A DNA stretch of 24,101 nucleotides from a virus: positions 1 through 24,101 of IMG/VR virus record IMGVR_UViG_3300025314_000101; one strand, 5' to 3'. Both the position numbers and the translations under genes were made by a program. This document shows, piece after piece, positions 20,157-24,101 of this stretch; position 1 is the first letter of the stretch, and each line of letters begins with the position of its first letter. A model generated the notes under the pieces. That model saw nothing but the letters and a program-made list of their open reading frames with translations, made no database searches and had not been told where the DNA came from.

Positions 20157-22019
20157 TTAACCAACATATACAAGACCCTGTTCAACAGGAAAGTTTTCAT
20201 TGATTGTTCTTACCTCACAAGAACCCCCCACACAATCAAACATGCTTTGTTCTTCTATAGTAGCAGCTACAGAGTCAGAATGTCCAGCCGATATAATTTT
20301 TTTAGCTTCCTCAATGGGAATAGCTTCCAATGGTTCTTCTCCTCTACTTCCGGCTCTATAAAAGGTAGCGCCTTTTAAGTATGGTAAATACTCAAGCCAT
20401 AAATCAGATAGATTGTCAAGAGAATAGTTTTCTGGAAGATTGATGGTTTTGCTGGTGGCATTATCGATATGATTCTGGCAAACTCTTTGCATCTCAAAAT
20501 GCTTGAATGGCGAAATATCGTATGCTCCTTCAAGCACGCCAATATCTTTTCCTTGTTCTTCTAGTTCACCCCAAAGAGGGTCAATTACTAACTCTTTATC
20601 CAATTGTCTAGACCCATCGGATGTTGGACGATAAAATCTTCTCCAATAAGCGGGCGCAAATAATGGCTCAATTCCAGTTGAAACATCTGAAACCATACCT
20701 GTAGTGCCTGTTGGAGCAATCGTTAGAATAGCACAATTTCTAATACCATTATCACGAATATCATCAATAATACGTTGTGACAAAGCTCTTTTAACAAATC
20801 CAGAATCTAAAAATTTTTCATCATATGCGGGAAATGGTCCCTTTTCCACTGCTAAGTCAACAGAAGCTTGATATGCTTCTTCTTTAATAAATTCCATGAT
20901 TTGGTCAATCATATCAAGAGCGAATGAAGAGCTATACGGAATTCCCATTTTTATCAACATTGAATGAAGTCCCATGATGCCAAGACCAATACGACGCACA
21001 TTGTTGCAATTATCGCGTATTTCTGGAAGAGGGTATTCATTAACAGAAAGAACATTATCGAGAAATCTTACAGCAGTGCAAATAGTTTTTCTAAGCTGCG
21101 TGGTATCAAGTTTACCATAAGCATCAACAAATCTTGGTAATACCAAAGCTCCTAAATCACAGCAACCATACTCTTCCAGCCAAATCTCTCCACAAGGATT
21201 TGTACTGATAAGTGGCTTATAATACCAAATATTGGATTCTCTATTAGCTAGGTCCCCATTTAGAACTCCCGGTTCACCAGATTGCCAAGCATTATAAACA
21301 ATCTTATCCCACACTTCTTTAGCATTTATTTTTTTACTTGGTTGATTGCCCCAAATTAAATCGAAATCCTCATTCTTTCGAATTTTGTTGATAAAAGTCT
21401 CAGTATTTACTTTTTTATCAATAATAACAGATACATTAGCATTCGTAAGCTGTTTTCGGTCTAATTTTTTATCTAAGAATTCCGGCATATCTGGATGAGA
21501 AATATTTAGGTCTAACATAAGAGCTAATCTTCGCCCGCCACCGGCAACAAGAACATCACCAACAGCATTTATCATTTCCATCAAAGAAACAGCGCCAGTA
21601 GCTATTCCGCCAGTTCCGTGGATTTTGGAGCCTCTAGGTCGGATTGGACTGACATTGACACCAACGCCACCGCCCATACCAGAAATAACAATAACGTCAT
21701 GTATTGTTTTACCCCAACCTTCTCTCGAATCTTGTGTATTAAGAACAAAACAATTCAAAAGCTGCGCTCTAGGTCTGCCACTTCCATACCAAATCCTTCC
21801 TCCGGGCATAAATCTATTAGTGACAATTTCCTCATAAAATTCTTCTTTGATACCTTCACGTATAGAATCATCTTCTGCGCCTGATACATGAGAAGCTAAT
21901 CGCATTGATGCCCCATCCCAAGTTTCTTCGGGGTAGATTGTATACCTTTCCTTAAATATTGTTTCAGATAATCCTGTTGGAGTATATTTTTCACTTTTTT
22001 TAACCCTTACTGGTGTCAA
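20157..22019 (-). CDS. nrdJ: Adenosylcobalamin-dependent (class II) ribonucleotide reductase
   Basis: 620 residues. Reduces ribonucleotides to deoxyribonucleotides. Visible marks: TNRFMPGGRIWYGSGRP and NCFVLNT near the N-terminus, GMGGGVGVNVSPIRPRGS, the conserved active-site STNPCGEIWL, and APTGTTGMVSDVSTGIEP. The C-terminal CVGGSCEVR pair is the usual reductant shuttle cysteines. It has no neighbouring NrdB-like gene and matches the length and layout of B12-dependent enzymes, so the host must supply or salvage B12. Starts at TTG 22019 with AAGGAG ten bases upstream, overlapping the HNH gene by 20 bases. Confidence 0.93.
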   Translation of the reverse strand: MTPVRVKKSEKYTPTGLSETIFKERYTIYPEETWDGASMRLASHVSGAEDDSIREGIKEEFYEEIVTNRFMPGGRIWYGSGRPRAQLLNCFVLNTQDSREGWGKTIHDVIVISGMGGGVGVNVSPIRPRGSKIHGTGGIATGAVSLMEMINAVGDVLVAGGGRRLALMLDLNISHPDMPEFLDKKLDRKQLTNANVSVIIDKKVNTETFINKIRKNEDFDLIWGNQPSKKINAKEVWDKIVYNAWQSGEPGVLNGDLANRESNIWYYKPLISTNPCGEIWLEEYGCCDLGALVLPRFVDAYGKLDTTQLRKTICTAVRFLDNVLSVNEYPLPEIRDNCNNVRRIGLGIMGLHSMLIKMGIPYSSSFALDMIDQIMEFIKEEAYQASVDLAVEKGPFPAYDEKFLDSGFVKRALSQRIIDDIRDNGIRNCAILTIAPTGTTGMVSDVSTGIEPLFAPAYWRRFYRPTSDGSRQLDKELVIDPLWGELEEQGKDIGVLEGAYDISPFKHFEMQRVCQNHIDNATSKTINLPENYSLDNLSDLWLEYLPYLKGATFYRAGSRGEEPLEAIPIEEAKKIISAGHSDSVAATIEEQSMFDCVGGSCEVRTINENFPVEQGLVYVG

Positions 22020-22476
22020 TGCTATCTTTCTCCTTCTTTAATTCTTGGATTTCTTCTAGAAAATTCCAGAAACGGTTACATTTGTAGATATCACCTTCAC
22101 TTTGGTATGAACATATGTAAGGTAGGTACACCTTATGTTTACGCGCTAAGGGCGCACGAATCTCTTTCCAACATGGTTTTTGAAATTTACAAGGAATAAA
22201 AGATTTTGTTGAAGTTTTTTGAAATCTATTCGTCGGACTCATCAAATTTTGTGTTCTATAGTCAGAATTAGACGAAATAATTACCAAGTTGCTGGGACTG
22301 TTATCCTGTGTGTTACCGTTAACGTGTCTTACATCTTCATCAGGAGTAAGAGGTCTACCTAGCAAATCTTCGGCAACTAAGATTTGTTCTGGAACATACC
22401 CATTTCCCACAGCCCTAGAATTTTGGGGACTGTGAACTAATGTATAATAATCGTAGATTTTTTTAGGTTTTGTCAT
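22000..22476 (-). CDS. HNH endonuclease-like protein
   Basis: 158 residues. The block YVPEQILVAEDLLGRPLTPD followed by EDVRHVNGNTQDNSPSNLVII matches the phage HNH_3 pattern (EHRLVAE ... GEVVHHINGD..DNRPENL), but the first His of the H-H pair is Arg (VRHVNG) and the earlier His is Gln (EQILVAE). The central H and the final N-P-x-N-L remain, so activity is uncertain. A Cys-rich C-terminal part (CKFQKPCWKE, YICSYQSEGDIYKC) may bind zinc. Homing-type HNH genes often sit beside nrd and polymerase genes in phages. First gene of the leftward replication operon. Confidence 0.85.
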   Translation of the reverse strand: MTKPKKIYDYYTLVHSPQNSRAVGNGYVPEQILVAEDLLGRPLTPDEDVRHVNGNTQDNSPSNLVIISSNSDYRTQNLMSPTNRFQKTSTKSFIPCKFQKPCWKEIRAPLARKHKVYLPYICSYQSEGDIYKCNRFWNFLEEIQELKKEKDSIDTSKG

Positions 22477-22499
22477 AAGGGAATACTTCTTAACACTCC

Positions 22500-22529
22500 T
22501 TTATAGGGTATTGTTGGGCCTCCTGAGAA
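22500..22529 (-). promoter_or_regulatory. Putative promoter of the replication operon
   Basis: TTCTCA (22529-22524), 18-base spacer, TATAAA (22505-22500). The -35 is weak, but the spacer equals that of the other phage promoters, and +1 near 22493 is 17 bases before the HNH start. Confidence 0.4.
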
Positions 22530-22564
22530 GCTTAATTTTTAAGAAAATTTCTTTTTACTTTTCC

Positions 22565-22594
22565 TTGACATGGGGGGTCTAACATTGTTATAAT
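22565..22594 (+). promoter_or_regulatory. Strong sigma70 promoter, rightward
   Basis: Consensus TTGACA (22565-22570) and TATAAT (22589-22594), 18-base spacer, +1 near 22601. It lies back to back with the leftward operon promoter and drives the gene at 22691. Confidence 0.85.
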
Positions 22595-22638
22595 AGGTTT
22601 GCCGGGACAGCGGGGTGCACAGAAATACTATTATTACC

Positions 22639-22680
22639 TGAGCATATACTGTAGCATACTAAGCATACTGAGCAAATACG
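22639..22680 (+). repeat. Tandem AGCATACT-type repeats, possible operator
   Basis: Four copies of an AGCATACTG-like unit (AGCATATACTGT, AGCATACTA, AGCATACTG, AGCAAATAC) spaced 9-12 bases apart, between the promoter and the start of the 22691 gene. The position about 40-80 bases after +1 suggests a repressor or regulator binding site, or a leader element. Confidence 0.4.
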
Positions 22681-22690
22681 GAGTTATTAA

Positions 22691-22921
22691 ATGTTAGACT
22701 ATAATTATCGAAGTAGATGTTGTTTAGCTCCTATCAGATTAGGAAATAAAACTAAAAAAGGTATTCGCATCAAAGTTTGGGTATGTGTTCGTTGCAAGAA
22801 GGCTGATATAGACATTATATCAAAAGAGGAGGCTCAACTTCAAGGAAAAAATAGGCCGATAGAGGGTAATTTTTCCCACAATATTAAGGAACCTTCACTT
22901 GACAGCCCCGACTACGGGTAG
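22691..22921 (+). CDS. Small zinc-binding-like protein, 76 aa
   Basis: ATG 22691 has GGAG seven bases upstream. The N-terminal half is a zinc-ribbon pattern: RCCLAPIRLGNKTKKG followed by VWVCVRCKKAD (C-C then C-x2-C). The rest is polar and basic, ending SLDSPDYG. First gene of the rightward transcript from a consensus promoter, so it is probably made early and strongly. It could bind nucleic acid or host RNA polymerase; this is inference. Confidence 0.7.
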   Translation: MLDYNYRSRCCLAPIRLGNKTKKGIRIKVWVCVRCKKADIDIISKEEAQLQGKNRPIEGNFSHNIKEPSLDSPDYG

Positions 22922-22931
22922 GATACTCGCG

Positions 22932-23071
22932 TAGCCAAGTAAGGCGACTGCTCAATTCAGTCAAATTCGACGGAATTTGGAAGAATCGAACACAATCGCT
23001 TTGCTTGGCTAATTTAATAGCGGTTGGAAAATTCTCTCGATTAAAACGAGGTCGGGGAGTTTTTTACCGCT
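22932..23071 (+). ncRNA. Structured RNA between zinc-binding gene and transglycosylase
   Basis: A 16-bp stem pairs 22932-22947 with 22996-23011 (including G-T pairs); it encloses a short CTG/CAG hairpin and a perfect CAAATTC/GAATTTG hairpin with a GACG tetraloop (22962-22979). A second hairpin closes with AGCGGT/ACCGCT (23019-23071). Part of the same transcript as the 22691 gene, so it may be a 3' UTR RNA or an attenuator upstream of the 23130 gene. The 5' portion resembles a class II tRNA by eye but has no acceptor stem. Confidence 0.55.
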
Positions 23072-23078
23072 TAGAAAG

Positions 23079-23129
23079 AGCGAGTGGATAACCTGTACTG
23101 AGATACAGAATTTACTCGCTTTTTCTTTT
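23079..23129 (+). terminator. Terminator or attenuator just upstream of the transglycosylase
   Basis: Stem AGCGAGT/ACTCGCT with an inner CTGTA/TACAG hairpin, followed by TTTTCTTTT. The ATG of the next gene lies at the end of the U-tract, so it can only be read if this terminator is bypassed. Confidence 0.7.
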
Positions 23130-23696
23130 ATGGAGGTATTTGTTATTAAGTACTTACGTTTGCTCCCTATTTTTATAGTGGTTTTTTTACTAATAACTTT
23201 TGAACCAGTAGTATTTAGTGAATCCAAGCCAATCCAACACAAAAATCCACAAATTAGAATATATGAAAAGCCATATTTACCAATTCCATATCAAACTTTC
23301 GATGCTACTGAATTTATTCCATATTCGATAGAATTACCTGAAATTAGTCCAAAACCAACCAAAACGCCTATAATTACCATAATTGATGAAAGAGTTTTTT
23401 CACCTTCAATAATAGAAGTTCGTGAGTATGCTTTTCTTAAAATTGGTAGTTATCAATTTAGGTGTTTAGATAGACTTTGGACACGAGAAAGTAGATGGCG
23501 TACAACTGCACACAATAAGTATTCGGGCGCTTATGGTATCCCCCAAGCATTACCAGCCGATAAGATGGCATCTGCTGGAGATGATTGGCTTACTAATCCT
23601 ATGACTCAGGTAATATGGGGATTAAAATATATCAAAGGTCGGTATGGAACAGCTTGTAATGCTTGGCAACACTCTTTAAATGTAGGATGGTATTAA
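23130..23696 (+). CDS. Membrane-anchored SLT lytic transglycosylase
   Basis: 188 residues. The N-terminus IKYLRLLPIFIVVFLLITF is a signal anchor, then a Pro-rich linker (PKPTKTPIITI), and the SLT-like domain lies in about 115-188: LWTRESRWRTTAHN with the catalytic Glu in RES, YSGAYGIPQALPADKMASAG and the C-terminal WGLKYIKGRYGTACNAW. This matches actinobacterial transglycosylases that cut peptidoglycan glycan strands. Start is uncertain: the ATG has no SD, while GGAGG falls inside codons 2-4 and stands eight bases before an ATT at codon 6, which would begin IKYLRLL. Lysis or cell-wall entry role. Confidence 0.85.
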   Translation: MEVFVIKYLRLLPIFIVVFLLITFEPVVFSESKPIQHKNPQIRIYEKPYLPIPYQTFDATEFIPYSIELPEISPKPTKTPIITIIDERVFSPSIIEVREYAFLKIGSYQFRCLDRLWTRESRWRTTAHNKYSGAYGIPQALPADKMASAGDDWLTNPMTQVIWGLKYIKGRYGTACNAWQHSLNVGWY

Positions 23697-23723
23697 TTTA
23701 GAGGAAAATATTTCTAAAACGGC

Positions 23724-23753
23724 TTGACCTTATAGCTATCACTATGATATAGT
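23724..23753 (+). promoter_or_regulatory. Sigma70-type promoter, rightward
   Basis: TTGACC (23724-23729), 18-base spacer, TATAGT (23748-23753), +1 near 23760. Its transcript begins with the hairpin at 23761-23806. Confidence 0.7.
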
Positions 23754-23759
23754 ATAGAT

Positions 23760-24016
23760 GTCACCAGCGGATAGCCCTCAAGCAGTCCGAATGCTGGCTC
23801 TGGTGATAAGTGAGCAACGTTTATTGGTTTTATAGCTCCATGTAAAAAACAAACCATCGTGTCTCCTTCGCGTTTAAGGAGCGATGCTTATCGGGAAATG
23901 CTATCGTTAGGATTGTCTCCCCGTCTATGTCATGTGACGTTAAACATTGATGGAGTCGATTTCAGCCGGGAGCAAAGTACAAGCTCCCGGCCTAAATTCT
24001 TTGTAAAGGAGAAAAA
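23760..24016 (+). ncRNA. Long structured leader or small RNA ahead of the 24017 gene
   Basis: 257 bases without a gene. Hairpins: TCACCAG/CTGGTGA with inner CGGA/TCCG (23761-23806); CATCG/CGATG plus CTCCTT/AAGGAG (23855-23886); CCGGGAGC/GCTCCCGG with a 9-base loop (23966-23990). No U-tract follows the last, so it does not look like a terminator. It may regulate the following gene, for example as a riboswitch-like or antisense-regulated leader; I do not recognise a known class. Confidence 0.5.
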
Positions 24017-24101
24017 GTGGATATCTTGCAAATTATTCTTGATGCAGCTATTTTTCTTGCTTTGGTTGGTGTCGTAGGTGCTGTTATCACGACCCAAAGC
24101 G
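24017..24101 (+). CDS. Start of a membrane protein gene (incomplete)
   Basis: Starts GTG 24017 with AAAGGAG five bases upstream and runs open to the window end. The 28 visible residues begin MDILQIILDAAIFLALVG and continue VVGAVITT, so the N-terminus is a hydrophobic, likely membrane-spanning segment. It could be a holin-type protein near the transglycosylase, but too little is visible to name it. Confidence 0.65.
   Translation, partial: MDILQIILDAAIFLALVGVVGAVITTQS

Noticed and set aside
22925-23011. Class II tRNA-Leu(CAA) on the plus strand
   Set aside because: A GACTG/CAGTC anticodon-like stem with loop CTCAATT and a long variable-like arm exist, but there is no acceptor stem or T arm, and a 16-bp stem conflicts with the tRNA fold.
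23859-24077. 72-residue plus-strand ORF
   Set aside because: It overlaps leader hairpins and the better-supported GTG start at 24017 in another frame; no RBS.

Overview
The window is a piece of a low-GC, tailed-phage-like genome (or prophage/large phage contig). The evidence is short, tightly overlapping genes nearly all on the minus strand, 11 tRNA genes scattered among them, phage replication and nucleotide genes (PolA-type polymerase, CHC2/Toprim primase, B12-dependent ribonucleotide reductase, ThyX), a virion-appendage gene and a cell-wall hydrolase. The transglycosylase domain is of a kind I associate with Actinobacteria and their phages, so an actinobacterial host of low GC is my best guess; this is inference only. 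Promoters look like ordinary sigma70 sites but all the convincing ones have an 18-base spacer.

Layout. 1-4500: structural or accessory end, with an unfinished appendage gene carrying a 14-residue repeat, two tiny genes, a glycosyltransferase-methyltransferase fusion and a Ser/Thr/Ala-rich probable virion protein. 4590-11050: tRNAs, an AAA+ ATPase, ThyX and a translationally coupled glycan cassette (two GT2-like enzymes, a GT4 enzyme, an FkbM methyltransferase), then small cysteine-rich genes. 11580-14800: the most unusual part. A full-length Ro60/TROVE protein gene (12925-14490) is flanked on the same strand by seven related structured RNAs (here Y-A to Y-G). Each has two covarying helices around fixed internal-loop motifs (TAGTG or CAGTG on the 5' side, AATTCT-like on the 3' side, then WTACTTC). 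Two of them (Y-B, Y-C) carry a clear circularly permuted tRNA-like module (T arm, acceptor-like stem closed by a small loop, D arm), the arrangement known for bacterial YrlA/Y RNAs. Two (Y-A, Y-D) are minimal, with no module; Y-A sits in the leader of the Ro60 gene. tRNA-Glu genes are interleaved. 14800-16530: more tRNAs and small Zn-binding-like genes. 16530-22480: replication and nucleotide operon. 22560-24101: divergent plus-strand region with two strong promoters, structured RNAs, a transglycosylase and the start of a membrane protein gene.

Together, the tRNAs, Ro60/Y RNAs and HNH/RNR/ThyX genes suggest a phage that supplies its own translation, RNA-quality-control and dNTP functions. The cassette of sugar transferases and methyltransferases suggests glycan modification of a virion, DNA or host-surface target. 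The expanded phage Y RNA family beside Ro60 is the likely undescribed system here.
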